Origin: Pseudomonas viridiflava
GTDB taxonomy: Bacteria > Pseudomonadota > Gammaproteobacteria > Pseudomonadales > Pseudomonadaceae
Direction of reading: 5' to 3'
Length of the DNA stretch: 64,000 bases
NCBI RefSeq assembly: GCF_900602065.1
Contig: NZ_UWFN01000310.1
Coordinates: 248,001 to 312,000 of the forward strand
In this document: positions 42,635 through 52,788 of the stretch, one piece after another
Numbering within the stretch: position 1 is the first letter of the stretch
Layout of the letters: every line of letters begins with the position of its first letter
Notes under the pieces: model-generated
Told to the model about the DNA's origin: nothing
Seen by the model: only the letters and a program-made list of their open reading frames with translations
Database searches by the model: none
Program-made: the position numbers and the translations under genes

Positions 42635-42783
42635 TTCAGATTCCAGTTGGTTATCCAAAGCATAAAAATTATGAATTTGAGTTATTTAAGCATATTCCAT
42701 AGCATTGCCTCACAAGCCAAAGGGTCATCAGTTGATTGCCCAGGGCATAGAAAGATAGAAATACGCTGATGAGGAACCATCCG

Positions 42784-44208
42784 ATGGCCGGCAAAACGTT
42801 GTACGACAAGCTCTGGGATTCGCATGAAGTAAAAAAGCGCGATGATGGCTCGTCGCTGATTTACATCGACCGCCACATCATCCACGAAGTGACCTCGCCG
42901 CAAGCCTTTGAAGGTCTGCGTCTGGCGGGCCGCAAGCCATGGCGCATCGACGCCAACATCGCTACTCCGGACCACAACGTACCGACTACACCGGAACGTA
43001 AGGGTGGTATTGAAGCCATTGCCGATCAGGTGTCGCGTCTTCAGGTGCAAACCCTTGATGACAACTGCGACGAATACGGCATCACCGAATTCAAGATGAA
43101 TGACGTGCGTCAGGGCATCGTCCACGTGATCAGCCCGGAGCAGGGCGCTACCTTGCCGGGCATGACCGTGGTGTGTGGCGACTCTCATACCTCTACTCAC
43201 GGCGCATTTGGCGCGCTGGCCCACGGCATTGGTACCTCTGAGGTTGAGCATGTGCTCGCCACTCAATGCCTGGTCGCCAAGAAAATGAAAAACATGCTGG
43301 TTTCCGTTGAAGGCCAGTTGCCTGTCGGCGTGACGGCCAAGGACATCGTTCTCGCGGTCATCGGCAAGATCGGGACGGCCGGTGGTAATGGTCACGCCAT
43401 GGAGTTTGCAGGCAGTGCGATTCGTGATCTGTCGGTCGAAGGTCGTATGACCATCTGCAACATGTCCATTGAGGCCGGTGCTCGCGTCGGTCTTGTAGCG
43501 ACAGATGAAAAAACTGTTGCTTATGTGAAGGGCCGTCCTTTCGCACCTAAAGGCGAGCAGTGGGACTTGGCGGTTGAAGCCTGGAAGGATCTGGTCTCCG
43601 ATCCTGATGCGCACTTCGACACCGTGGTCAAACTCGACGCTGCGCAGATCAAGCCGCAAGTCAGCTGGGGTACCTCTCCGGAAATGGTGTTGGCCGTCGA
43701 CCAGAACGTGCCGGATCCGGCTCAGGAAACTGATCTGGTCAAGCGCGGTTCGATCGAGCGTGCCTTGAAATACATGGGCCTCAAGGCTAATCAGGCGATT
43801 ACCGACATCCAGCTGGACCGGGTTTTTATCGGTTCTTGCACCAACTCGCGGATCGAAGATTTGCGTGCGGCTGCTGAAATCGCCAAGGGCCGCAAGGTTG
43901 CCTCCACGATCAAGCAGGCGATTGTTGTGCCGGGCTCTGGTCTGGTGAAAGAACAGGCGGAGCGCGAAGGGCTCGACAAGATATTCCTTGAGGCTGGTTT
44001 CGAATGGCGTGAGCCAGGGTGCTCGATGTGTCTGGCCATGAACCCGGACCGCCTGGAAAGTGGTGAGCATTGCGCATCCACCTCCAATCGTAACTTCGAG
44101 GGGCGTCAGGGGGCCGGTGGTCGTACTCACCTGGTCAGCCCGGCGATGGCCGCAGCGGCGGCAGTCAACGGTCGTTTCATCGATGTTCGCGAACTGATTC
44201 AGCACTAA
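42784..44208 (+). CDS. leuC: 3-isopropylmalate dehydratase large subunit
   Basis: Aconitase-family enzyme subunit of 474 aa in leucine synthesis, converting 2-isopropylmalate to 3-isopropylmalate with LeuD. The [4Fe-4S] cluster cysteines are visible as VFIGSCTNSRIEDL and EPGCSMCLAMNPD. GAGGA lies about 10 bases before the ATG at 42784. It is followed by leuD after 10 bases and the two are clearly co-transcribed. The opposite strand has a 512-codon open frame here that is only a shadow of the high third-position GC content. Confidence 0.98.
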   Translation: MAGKTLYDKLWDSHEVKKRDDGSSLIYIDRHIIHEVTSPQAFEGLRLAGRKPWRIDANIATPDHNVPTTPERKGGIEAIADQVSRLQVQTLDDNCDEYGITEFKMNDVRQGIVHVISPEQGATLPGMTVVCGDSHTSTHGAFGALAHGIGTSEVEHVLATQCLVAKKMKNMLVSVEGQLPVGVTAKDIVLAVIGKIGTAGGNGHAMEFAGSAIRDLSVEGRMTICNMSIEAGARVGLVATDEKTVAYVKGRPFAPKGEQWDLAVEAWKDLVSDPDAHFDTVVKLDAAQIKPQVSWGTSPEMVLAVDQNVPDPAQETDLVKRGSIERALKYMGLKANQAITDIQLDRVFIGSCTNSRIEDLRAAAEIAKGRKVASTIKQAIVVPGSGLVKEQAEREGLDKIFLEAGFEWREPGCSMCLAMNPDRLESGEHCASTSNRNFEGRQGAGGRTHLVSPAMAAAAAVNGRFIDVRELIQH

Positions 44209-44218
44209 GGAGCCCAGC

Positions 44219-44860
44219 ATGAAAGCCTTTACTCAGCACACCGGCCTTGTCGCTCCTCTGGATCGTGCCAACGTCGATACCGACCAGATCATTCCCAAGC
44301 AGTTTCTGAAGTCGATCAAGCGCACCGGCTTTGGCCCGAACCTGTTCGACGAGTGGCGTTATCTGGATGTGGGCCAGCCTTATCAGGACAACTCCAAGCG
44401 TCCGCTGAACCCGGATTTCGTCCTCAACGACGCGCGTTATCAGGGTGCAAGCGTATTGTTGGCCCGGGAAAACTTCGGCTGCGGTTCTAGCCGTGAGCAC
44501 GCGCCCTGGGCGCTGGATGAATACGGCTTCTGCGCGATCATCGCCCCCAGCTATGCCGACATCTTCTTCAACAACAGCTTCAAGAACGGCTTGCTGCCGA
44601 TCATCCTCGACGAGGCTGAAGTTGATGAACTGTTCAAACAGGTTGAATCCACTGAAGGTTATCAGTTGACCATCGACCTGGCGGCCCAGACGGTCACTCG
44701 CCCGGATGGCAAGGTATACAGCTTTGAAGTCGATGCGTTTCGCAAGCATTGCCTGTTGGAAGGCCTGGATGACATCGGTCTGACTCTGGTTGACGGCGAG
44801 GCGATTGCCAGTTTCGAAGCCAAACACCGAGCCAGCCAGCCGTGGTTGTTCCGCGGTTGA
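44219..44860 (+). CDS. leuD: 3-isopropylmalate dehydratase small subunit
   Basis: Small subunit of 213 aa of the LeuCD isomerase. Its swivel domain contains the LVAPLDRANVDTDQIIPKQF start and the GCGSSREHAPWAL loop that shapes the active site. AAGGAG lies 7 bases before the ATG. It ends the leuCD unit; a REP-like pair follows 20 bases later. Confidence 0.98.
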   Translation: MKAFTQHTGLVAPLDRANVDTDQIIPKQFLKSIKRTGFGPNLFDEWRYLDVGQPYQDNSKRPLNPDFVLNDARYQGASVLLARENFGCGSSREHAPWALDEYGFCAIIAPSYADIFFNNSFKNGLLPIILDEAEVDELFKQVESTEGYQLTIDLAAQTVTRPDGKVYSFEVDAFRKHCLLEGLDDIGLTLVDGEAIASFEAKHRASQPWLFRG

Positions 44861-44880
44861 TGTTGAAGGATCGCTTAACG

Positions 44881-44972
44881 CCTGTGGGAGCGGTGCTTGC
44901 CCGCGATAAGGCTGGATGCGGTTCACTTTAGATCGCATGGTCCTTATCGCGGGCAAGCACCGCTCCCACAGG
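44881..44972. repeat. REP-like inverted pair, 'GTGGGAGCGGTGCTTG' family
   Basis: CCTGTGGGAGCGGTGCTTGC is repeated in inverse at the right end and the pairing continues inward through CCCGCGATAAGG. It is well conserved compared with the copy at 34164-34268. It separates leuD from the methyltransferase gene. Confidence 0.9.
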
Positions 44973-45013
44973 AAACCGCGCTCATCAGTTAGATCTTCAT
45001 CAGGAAGAATCCC

Positions 45014-45778
45014 ATGACCAACTCCGTCCACACTCAAGTCGTACAACGTCAATTCGGTGAGCAGGCTGCGGCCTATCTGAGCAGTGCAGTGCACGCGCAA
45101 GGCACTGAATTTGCGCTGCTACAGGCGGAAGTGGCGGGGCGCAGTGATGCGCGGGTGCTGGATCTGGGATGTGGCGCGGGGCATGTGAGTTTCAATGTCG
45201 CGTCGGCGGTCGGCGAAGTGGTAGCGTACGACCTTTCGCAGCAGATGCTCGATGTCGTGGCCGCTGCAGCGCAGGAACGTGGGCTGACGAATGTCAGTAC
45301 TGTGTGCGGCGCTGCGGAAAGCCTGCCATTTGCGGATGGCGAGTTCGACTTCGTGTTCAGTCGCTATTCGGCTCACCACTGGAGCGATCTGGCGCCAGCC
45401 CTGCGTGAAGTGCGCAGAGTGTTGAAGCCGGGAGGCGTTGCCGCTTTTATCGACGTTATGTCTCCAGGCAGCCCGTTACTGGATACCTACCTGCAAAGCG
45501 TAGAAGTGCTGCGTGACACCAGTCACGTACGCGACTATTCCGCCGCCGAGTGGCTGCGTCAGGTCAGCGAGGCCGGTCTGTTCACCCGCAGTCATAGCCG
45601 TCAACGCCTGCATCTGGAATACAGCTCGTGGGTGGAGCGCATGCGCACCCCGCAAGCCATGCGAGTAGCGATTCGGGAGTTGCAGCAAGCAATGGGCGCG
45701 GAAGTGCGCGAGTATTTCGAGATCACCGCTGACGGCTCGTTCAGCACTGATGTGCTGGTGTTATGGGCCGAACGCTAG
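45014..45778 (+). CDS. class I SAM-dependent methyltransferase
   Basis: Predicted cytosolic methyltransferase of 254 aa. SAM-binding motif I is VLDLGCGAGHVSFNVA, motif II is in VVAYDLSQQML and motif IV is in FDFVFSRYSAHHW, resembling the UbiE/Methyltransf_11 group. The substrate is unknown. A homologous position between leuD and leuB is occupied by a methyltransferase in P. aeruginosa (recalled as PA3119), so the placement is conserved, although no role in leucine synthesis is established. It starts 41 bases after a REP-like pair and is followed by leuB after 66 bases. Confidence 0.87.
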   Translation: MTNSVHTQVVQRQFGEQAAAYLSSAVHAQGTEFALLQAEVAGRSDARVLDLGCGAGHVSFNVASAVGEVVAYDLSQQMLDVVAAAAQERGLTNVSTVCGAAESLPFADGEFDFVFSRYSAHHWSDLAPALREVRRVLKPGGVAAFIDVMSPGSPLLDTYLQSVEVLRDTSHVRDYSAAEWLRQVSEAGLFTRSHSRQRLHLEYSSWVERMRTPQAMRVAIRELQQAMGAEVREYFEITADGSFSTDVLVLWAER

Positions 45779-45844
45779 TTTTTTCCGTTCAGTAGACGAA
45801 GAGGCGCTGACCGACAGCGCCGTTACAAAAAAATTGAGGATGTT

Positions 45845-46927
<1,083 letters not shown>

Positions 46928-46933
46928 TATTTC

Positions 46934-46977
46934 GGGCCCGCCGCGAATTCGAACCCGGATGCGGCGGCCCACTTTTT
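46934..46977 (+). terminator. stem-loop between leuB and asd
   Basis: GGGCCCGCCGC pairs with GCGGCGGCCC across a 16-base loop, followed by ACTTTTTAAA. It may be an attenuator or partial terminator that separates leuB from asd expression. Confidence 0.7.
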
Positions 46978-46995
46978 AAACAAGGTGTAGTTGCG

Positions 46996-48108
46996 ATGAA
47001 ACGTGTAGGTCTGATCGGTTGGCGTGGAATGGTCGGTTCCGTGCTCATGCAGCGGATGCTGGAAGAGCAGGATTTTGATCTGATCGAGCCGGTGTTTTTC
47101 ACCACCTCCAACGTAGGCGGCCAAGGCCCCTCCGTGGGCAAGGACGTGGCTCCGCTCAAGGATGCTTACAGCATCGACGAGCTGAAAACCCTCGACGTGA
47201 TTCTGACCTGCCAGGGCGGCGACTACACCAATGAGGTGTTCCCGAAGCTGCGCGAAGCCGGTTGGCAGGGTTACTGGATCGATGCCGCTTCCAGCCTGCG
47301 TATGCAGGATGACGCGGTCATCGTTCTGGACCCGGTTAACCGCAAGGTCATCGACCAGCAACTCGACGCGGGCACCAAAAACTACATCGGCGGTAACTGC
47401 ACCGTCAGCCTGATGCTGATGGGCCTGGGTGGTCTGTTTGAAGCTGGTCTGGTGGAGTGGATGAATGCCATGACCTATCAGGCCGCATCGGGTGCGGGCG
47501 CGCAGAATATGCGTGAACTGATCAAGCAAATGGGCGCGACTCACGCGGCTGTTGCTGACGATCTGGCCAACCCGGCCAGCGCGATTCTGGACATCGACCG
47601 CAAGGTCGCCGAAGCCATGCGCAGCGATGCTTACCCGACGGAAAACTTCGGTGTGCCATTGGCTGGCAGTCTGATCCCGTGGATCGACAAGGAACTGCCA
47701 AACGGCCAGAGCCGTGAAGAGTGGAAAGGCCAGGCCGAGACCAACAAGATTCTGGGTCGCTTCAAGAGCCCGATTCCGGTCGATGGCATCTGCGTGCGTA
47801 TCGGTTCGATGCGTTGCCACAGTCAGGCGTTGACCATCAAGCTCAACAAAGACGTGCCTATCGCCGATATCGAAGGTTTGATCAGTCAGCACAACCCTTG
47901 GGTGAAGCTGGTGCCAAACCATCGTGAAGCGAGCATTCAGGAGCTGAGCCCGACTTCCGTGACTGGCACCATGAGCATCCCGGTGGGCCGTCTGCGCAAG
48001 CTGAACATGGGCTCGCAGTATCTGGGCGCCTTCACCGTTGGCGACCAGCTGCTGTGGGGCGCGGCCGAACCGCTGCGCCGTATGCTGCGGATCCTGCTGG
48101 AGCGTTGA
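46996..48108 (+). CDS. asd: aspartate-semialdehyde dehydrogenase
   Basis: NADPH-dependent enzyme of 370 aa that makes aspartate semialdehyde for lysine, diaminopimelate, methionine and threonine. The NADP-binding start is VGLIGWRGMVGSVLMQRM. The catalytic cysteine is C135 in GGNCTVSLMLMGLG, the same number as in E. coli Asd. QAASGAGAQNM and the histidine in RIGSMRCHSQAL follow. The gene is needed for cell-wall synthesis, so this block is core genome. It is followed by a strong terminator. Confidence 0.98.
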   Translation: MKRVGLIGWRGMVGSVLMQRMLEEQDFDLIEPVFFTTSNVGGQGPSVGKDVAPLKDAYSIDELKTLDVILTCQGGDYTNEVFPKLREAGWQGYWIDAASSLRMQDDAVIVLDPVNRKVIDQQLDAGTKNYIGGNCTVSLMLMGLGGLFEAGLVEWMNAMTYQAASGAGAQNMRELIKQMGATHAAVADDLANPASAILDIDRKVAEAMRSDAYPTENFGVPLAGSLIPWIDKELPNGQSREEWKGQAETNKILGRFKSPIPVDGICVRIGSMRCHSQALTIKLNKDVPIADIEGLISQHNPWVKLVPNHREASIQELSPTSVTGTMSIPVGRLRKLNMGSQYLGAFTVGDQLLWGAAEPLRRMLRILLER

Positions 48109-48131
48109 TCGTCCGGTTGTAGCTGACATGA

Positions 48132-48158
48132 AAAACCGCCTTTCGGGGCGGTTTTTTT
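48132..48158 (+). terminator. rho-independent terminator after asd
   Basis: AAAACCGCC and GGGCGGTTTT form a stem with a short loop, followed by TTTTT. It lies 23 bases after the asd stop. Confidence 0.92.
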
Positions 48159-48182
48159 ATGGGGGGGATTTGGTTTTTGCCT

Positions 48183-48276
48183 CATGGGAGCGAATTCATT
48201 CGCGAAGAGGCCGGTACATCCGCAGCGTGTGTATCGCCTGAAATACCGCCTTCCCGAATGAATTCGGTCCCACAGG
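48183..48276. repeat. REP-like inverted pair, 'GGGAGCGAATTCATTCGCGAA' family
   Basis: CATGGGAGCGAATTCATTCG and TTCCCGAATGAATTCGGTCC form imperfect inverted arms around about 45 bases. It lies in the 320-base gap between asd and dgoK. Confidence 0.78.
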
Positions 48277-48328
48277 TCCATCATGAGGACGAGATCAGAG
48301 CCAAGGTTCGCTCCAACAAAAAACTAAT

Positions 48329-48345
48329 ATCCCAAAATATGGGAT
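48329..48345. promoter_or_regulatory. palindromic operator candidate before dgoK
   Basis: ATCCCA-AAATA-TGGGAT is a 17-base perfect-armed palindrome. It lies 14 bases before the -35 element and 84 bases before the dgoK ATG. It is a candidate site for the IclR regulator encoded at the end of the operon. Confidence 0.65.
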
Positions 48346-48358
48346 TCAAATTTACATA

Positions 48359-48388
48359 TTGAGATATTTGTCCTTTCAGGTTTATAGT
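48359..48388 (+). promoter_or_regulatory. sigma-70 promoter candidate of the dgo operon
   Basis: TTGAGA at 48359-48364 and TATAGT at 48383-48388 with an 18-base spacer. The -35 matches consensus at five of six positions, the -10 at five of six. Start of dgoK is 41 bases after the -10. Confidence 0.65.
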
Positions 48389-48428
48389 CCTCCTCGCACT
48401 CACTGCTCAAAAAATAATAGGTGAAGCG

Positions 48429-49421
48429 ATGCAAGCGCATTTGATCGCGCTCGATTGGGGGACAACCTCACTTCGTGCTTATCGACTCGGCGACCACGGC
48501 CGGGTTCTGGAACAGCGCTCGCTGAGCGCAGGCATCATGCAACTACCGAGTACGCCGCGAATGATTGCCGGTGAACTTTGCAGTGACGGTTTTGAACTGG
48601 CGTTCGACGAGGCGTGCGGCGACTGGCTGGATGCTGAGCCTGATCTGCCTGTCATTGCCTGTGGCATGGTCGGCAGCGCCCAAGGCTGGCGGGAAGCGAT
48701 CTACCGGGAAACCCCGGCCAGCGTTTCCGGGCTCAGCTGCGCTTTGCAAACCGTACGCAGCCTGCGCGGTGTCGATGTCCACATCATCCCCGGTGTACTC
48801 CAGCGTTCGGTGCTGCCCAATGTCATGCGTGGCGAAGAAACCCAGGTGCTGGGTGTCCTCGCCGGTTTATCCGCGACCGAAGCCCTCAAACCGCTGTTGA
48901 TCGGTTTGCCCGGCAGCCACTCCAAATGGGTTCAGGCTGCCGACGGCTGCATCCTGCACTTTGATACGTTCATGACCGGCGAAGTGTTTGCCGCATTGAG
49001 CAACCACACGATTCTCGGCCGCACCATGCAGCGCAGCGATGCTTTCGATCAGGCGGCGTTCGATCTTGGCGTGGCGGTGGCGTTATCGCCTGATGGCGCT
49101 GCAGGACCGCTGTCGACCATCTTCAGTTGCCGCACCCTTGGGCTAACCGGCCAGCTCAGCGCCGATGCCCAGCCGGATTATTTGTCCGGGCTGTTGATCG
49201 GTCATGAATTGGCAACCCTCGCCACCCTGCAGCGCGCTCATCACTCAGAATTGCCAGCGGTCATTCTTCTCGGTGGCGAGCAGCTCTGCCTGCGTTACGG
49301 GCGAGCGTTGCAAGCCTGCGGTTTTCTTCACGTGACGGTGGCGGAACAGGCCACTGAGCGCGGTCTCTGGCAAGTGGCACTCAAAGCCGGCTTGCTCACT
49401 TCTCACCCATTAGAGGTCTGA
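48429..49421 (+). CDS. dgoK: 2-dehydro-3-deoxygalactonokinase
   Basis: Cytosolic sugar kinase of 330 aa; phosphorylates 2-dehydro-3-deoxy-D-galactonate at O-6 with ATP, second step of galactonate breakdown. The ATPase phosphate-1 motif is LIALDWGTTSLRAYRL, followed by the DgoK blocks CGMVGSAQGWREA, IIPGVLQ, GEETQVLG, LPGSHSKWV and FDTFMTGEVFA. It is the first gene of the dgo operon and its stop is one base before the dgoA ATG. Confidence 0.95.
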   Translation: MQAHLIALDWGTTSLRAYRLGDHGRVLEQRSLSAGIMQLPSTPRMIAGELCSDGFELAFDEACGDWLDAEPDLPVIACGMVGSAQGWREAIYRETPASVSGLSCALQTVRSLRGVDVHIIPGVLQRSVLPNVMRGEETQVLGVLAGLSATEALKPLLIGLPGSHSKWVQAADGCILHFDTFMTGEVFAALSNHTILGRTMQRSDAFDQAAFDLGVAVALSPDGAAGPLSTIFSCRTLGLTGQLSADAQPDYLSGLLIGHELATLATLQRAHHSELPAVILLGGEQLCLRYGRALQACGFLHVTVAEQATERGLWQVALKAGLLTSHPLEV

Positions 49422-49422
49422 C

Positions 49423-50052
49423 ATGCTCAAGCAAGCACTGCTCGAAAACGGCTTGATTGCCATTCTGCGTGGCCTGCGCCCGGCCGAAGCCCCCGCCATT
49501 GGTGATGCCTTGTACCAGGCAGGTTTCCGGGTCATCGAAGTGCCACTCAATTCGCCGCAGCCTTACGACAGTATCCGTCTGTTACGCCAGAGCCTGCCCG
49601 CCGATTGCCTGATCGGAGCGGGCACCGTGATGACCCCTGAACAGGTCAATCTGGTCAAGGAGGCGGGCGGACAGGTGATCGTTATGCCGCACAGTGACGC
49701 CAAGGTACTGCGCGCAGCCAAAGAAGCAGGCTTGTTCCTGTCGCCTGGCGTGGCCACTCCCAACGAAGCTTTCGCTGCGCTGGCTGAAGGCGCGGATGTG
49801 CTCAAGCTGTTTCCAGCCGAGCAAATGAGCCCGGCCGTCGTGAAAGCCTGGCTGGCGGTGTTACCTATAGGGACCGCGCTGGTTCCGGTGGGTGGCATTA
49901 CGCCGGACAACATGAAGGTGTTTCTGGAGGCAGGCGTCAAAGGTTTCGGCCTCGGCTCGGGATTGTTCAAGCCCGGCATGAGCGTGGCTGATGTGGGCGA
50001 GCGTGCTCATGCCTATGTCGCGGCCTGGAAACAGCTTACCGAACGTTTCTGA
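49423..50052 (+). CDS. dgoA: 2-dehydro-3-deoxy-6-phosphogalactonate aldolase
   Basis: Class I aldolase of 209 aa that cleaves KDPGal to pyruvate and glyceraldehyde-3-phosphate. The Schiff-base lysine is K128 in VLKLFPAE and the general base glutamate is E39 in RVIEVPLNSP. GAGTVMTPEQV and FLSPGVATPNEAF are the family phosphate-binding and turn motifs. The PLNSPQP sequence favours the galactonate-specific DgoA over the KDPG aldolase Eda. It is tightly packed between dgoK and dgoD. Confidence 0.95.
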   Translation: MLKQALLENGLIAILRGLRPAEAPAIGDALYQAGFRVIEVPLNSPQPYDSIRLLRQSLPADCLIGAGTVMTPEQVNLVKEAGGQVIVMPHSDAKVLRAAKEAGLFLSPGVATPNEAFAALAEGADVLKLFPAEQMSPAVVKAWLAVLPIGTALVPVGGITPDNMKVFLEAGVKGFGLGSGLFKPGMSVADVGERAHAYVAAWKQLTERF

Positions 50053-50100
50053 GTTAACCAGAGCGCTTAAGGCGCCACTTCAAATAAGAGAATCGCACAC

Positions 50101-51249
50101 ATGAAAATCACCAAACTCACGACTTTTATTGTCCCGCCGCGCTGGTGCTTCCTCAAAGTTGAAACCGACCAGGGTATTACTGGCTGGGGCGAACCGGTGG
50201 TTGAAGGCCGCGCGCACACGGTTGCAGCGGCTGTTGAGGAACTGTCTGATTACCTGATCGGTAAAGACCCGCGCAACATCGAAGACATCTGGACGGTGCT
50301 TTACCGCGGTGGCTTCTATCGCGGCGGTGCGGTGCACATGAGTGCTTTGGCCGGTATTGATCAGGCGCTGTGGGATATCAAAGGCAAGCACTTGGGTGTC
50401 TCGGTCAGCGACTTGCTCGGTGGGCAGGTGCGCGACAAGATCCGCGTCTATTCATGGATCGGCGGCGACCGCCCGGCCGACACGGCGCGTGCTGCTAAAG
50501 AAGCAGTAGAGCGCGGCTTCACTGCGGTGAAGATGAATGGCACCGAAGAGCTGCAATTTCTCGATACCTTCGACAAGGTCGACCTCGCGCTGGCCAATGT
50601 CGCAGCGGTGCGTGATGCGGTAGGGCCTAATGTCGGGATTGGCGTCGATTTCCATGGCCGGGTGCACAAACCCATGGCCAAGGTTTTGATGAAAGAGCTG
50701 GATCCGTACAAGTTGATGTTCATTGAAGAGCCGGTGCTCAGCGAGAACTACGAAGCGCTGAAAGAGCTGGCGCCGCTGACCAGCACGCCTATCGCGCTGG
50801 GTGAGCGACTGTTCTCGCGCTGGGATTTCAAGCGAGTGCTGAGCGAAGGCTACGTCGACATTATTCAGCCCGATGCTTCCCACGCCGGGGGTATTACCGA
50901 AACCCGCAAGATCGCCAACATGGCTGAGGCCTACGACGTGGCCCTCGCGCTGCATTGTCCGCTGGGACCGATTGCCCTGGCGGCATGCCTGCAACTGGAT
51001 GCGGTCTGCTACAACGCATTCATTCAAGAGCAGAGCCTCGGCATTCACTACAACGAGAGCAACGACCTGCTTGATTACATCAAGAACCCTGAAGTGTTCG
51101 ACTATGACAAAGGCATGGTCAAAATCCCCAACGGGCCGGGCCTGGGCATCGAGATCAACGAGGAGTACGTCAAAGAACGCGCGGCCATCGGCCATCGCTG
51201 GCGCAACCCGATCTGGCGCCATGCTGATGGCAGCTTTGCGGAGTGGTGA
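50101..51249 (+). CDS. dgoD: D-galactonate dehydratase
   Basis: Enolase-superfamily enzyme of 382 aa, first step of galactonate use, removing water to give 2-dehydro-3-deoxygalactonate. Length and numbering match E. coli DgoD: D183 and H185 in VDFHGRVH, E209 in FIEEPV, E235 in LGERLF and H285 in ALHCPLGPI, which are the metal ligands and acid-base residues. KITKLTTFIVPPRW is the typical start. A REP pair follows before the transporter, so part of the message may end here. Confidence 0.97.
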   Translation: MKITKLTTFIVPPRWCFLKVETDQGITGWGEPVVEGRAHTVAAAVEELSDYLIGKDPRNIEDIWTVLYRGGFYRGGAVHMSALAGIDQALWDIKGKHLGVSVSDLLGGQVRDKIRVYSWIGGDRPADTARAAKEAVERGFTAVKMNGTEELQFLDTFDKVDLALANVAAVRDAVGPNVGIGVDFHGRVHKPMAKVLMKELDPYKLMFIEEPVLSENYEALKELAPLTSTPIALGERLFSRWDFKRVLSEGYVDIIQPDASHAGGITETRKIANMAEAYDVALALHCPLGPIALAACLQLDAVCYNAFIQEQSLGIHYNESNDLLDYIKNPEVFDYDKGMVKIPNGPGLGIEINEEYVKERAAIGHRWRNPIWRHADGSFAEW

Positions 51250-51271
51250 TTTCTCAGGCTGACGCCTGACC

Positions 51272-51349
51272 CCTGTAGGAGCTGCCGAATGCTGCGAAAG
51301 CGATCTGCCTGAACCACCGCGATTCGCAGCCTTCGGCAGCTCCTACAGG
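51272..51349. repeat. REP inverted pair inside the dgo operon
   Basis: CCTGTAGGAGCTGCCGAATG and its inverse GCCTTCGGCAGCTCCTACAG enclose about 35 bases. It lies between dgoD and the transporter gene and could protect the upstream part of the message. Confidence 0.88.
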
Positions 51350-51400
51350 CGTTCACCCAGTTCATAGCGACCTCAATAAAGACAAAAAGAGGCACCTCAC

Positions 51401-52711
51401 ATGCAAACCCGCACTCTCGAAGGGGCGGCGTCATTAGTTACGCCTACCCGCAAGCGTTATTTCATCATGGTCCTGCTGTTCATCACGGTCGTGATCAACT
51501 ATCTGGACCGCAGTAACTTGTCCATCGCTGCGCCAGCCTTGACCAGCGAGCTGGGTATCGATCCGGTGCATGTCGGATTGATTTTCTCGGCATTCGGCTG
51601 GACTTACGCGGCCATGCAATTACCCGGTGGCTGGCTGGTTGACCGTGTACCGCCACGAATCCTGTACACCGTCGCACTGGCGCTGTGGTCCATCGCGACC
51701 ATCATGCTCGGCTTCGCTGCCAGCTTCATCGCGCTATTCGTGTTGCGCATGGCGGTGGGCGCCCTAGAAGCACCGGCGTATCCCATCAACAGTCGTGTGG
51801 TCACCACCTGGTTTCCCGAGCGTGAGCGGGCTACGGCCATTGGTTTTTACACCTCAGGACAGTTCGTCGGTCTGGCATTTCTGACGCCAGTGCTGGCCTG
51901 GCTGCAAGCACACTACGGTTGGCACATGGTCTTCGTCAGCACCGGTGCAGTGGGCGTGCTCTGGGCGGTGATCTGGTACATGGTCTATCGCGAGCCTCGT
52001 GATTTCAAAGGCGTTAACGATGCTGAGATTCAACTGATCCGTGATGGTGGCGGGCTGGTGGATATCCAGGCTGACACGGCCAAAGAAAAACGTCCGTTCA
52101 GCTGGGCGGATCTGGGCATCGTGCTCACCAAGCGCAAGCTTTGGGGGATCTATCTGGGCCAGTTCTGCCTGAACTCGACGCTGTGGTTCTTCCTGACCTG
52201 GTTCCCGACCTACCTGGTGAAATACCGCGGCATGGATTTCATCAAGTCTGGCCTGCTGGCGTCGCTGCCGTTCCTCGCGGCATTCGTCGGTGTGCTGTGC
52301 TCGGGCTTCTTCTCCGACTGGTTGATCCGTCGTGGTTACACCGTTGGCTTTGCGCGCAAATTACCGATCATTGCCGGTCTGCTGATTTCTACCTCGATCA
52401 TTGGCGCCAACTTCGTTGACTCGACGCCATTGGTCATCGCGTTCCTGGCGCTGGCGTTCTTCGGTAATGGTCTGGCTTCGATCACCTGGTCGCTGGTCTC
52501 GACCCTGGCTCCGGCGCGTCTACTGGGCTTGACCGGCGGTACCTTCAACTTCATCGGCAATCTGTCGGCCATAGCTACGCCGATCGTGATTGGCTTCCTG
52601 GTTTCCGGGGATTCTTTTGCGCCTGCCATCACCTACATTGCAGTGCTGGCGCTGGTTGGCGCGCTGTCCTACATCCTGCTGGTGGGCAAGGTCGAGCGTA
52701 TCGAGCTTTAA
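51401..52711 (+). CDS. dgoT: MFS transporter for D-galactonate
   Basis: Inner-membrane anion:cation symporter of the MFS (DgoT/ACS family), 436 aa with twelve hydrophobic segments. The ACS pattern is visible: VVINYLDRSNLSIAAPAL in segment 1, FGWTYAAMQLPGGWLVDR, and RMAVGALEAPAYPINSRVV with the conserved acidic residue. It lies directly after dgoD with a REP pair between. Galactonate as substrate is inferred from context and family. A terminator follows. Confidence 0.92.
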   Translation: MQTRTLEGAASLVTPTRKRYFIMVLLFITVVINYLDRSNLSIAAPALTSELGIDPVHVGLIFSAFGWTYAAMQLPGGWLVDRVPPRILYTVALALWSIATIMLGFAASFIALFVLRMAVGALEAPAYPINSRVVTTWFPERERATAIGFYTSGQFVGLAFLTPVLAWLQAHYGWHMVFVSTGAVGVLWAVIWYMVYREPRDFKGVNDAEIQLIRDGGGLVDIQADTAKEKRPFSWADLGIVLTKRKLWGIYLGQFCLNSTLWFFLTWFPTYLVKYRGMDFIKSGLLASLPFLAAFVGVLCSGFFSDWLIRRGYTVGFARKLPIIAGLLISTSIIGANFVDSTPLVIAFLALAFFGNGLASITWSLVSTLAPARLLGLTGGTFNFIGNLSAIATPIVIGFLVSGDSFAPAITYIAVLALVGALSYILLVGKVERIEL

Positions 52712-52741
52712 CCCTCGGCATCGCGGTTGGCACAGATACAG

Positions 52742-52770
52742 GCTGGCGGCGATAATGCCGCCAGCTTTTT
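52742..52770 (+). terminator. terminator between dgoT and iclR
   Basis: GCTGGCGGC and GCCGCCAGC form a perfect stem with a GATAAT loop, followed by TTTTT. It lies 31 bases after dgoT and 19 before the iclR ATG. Confidence 0.9.
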
Positions 52771-52788
52771 GATGGGATCAGGTCTGAT

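Noticed and set aside
42682..44220. 512-codon open frame antisense to leuC
   Set aside because: It lies fully opposite a clear leuC gene, has no recognisable domain and no ribosome site, and results from high third-position GC content.
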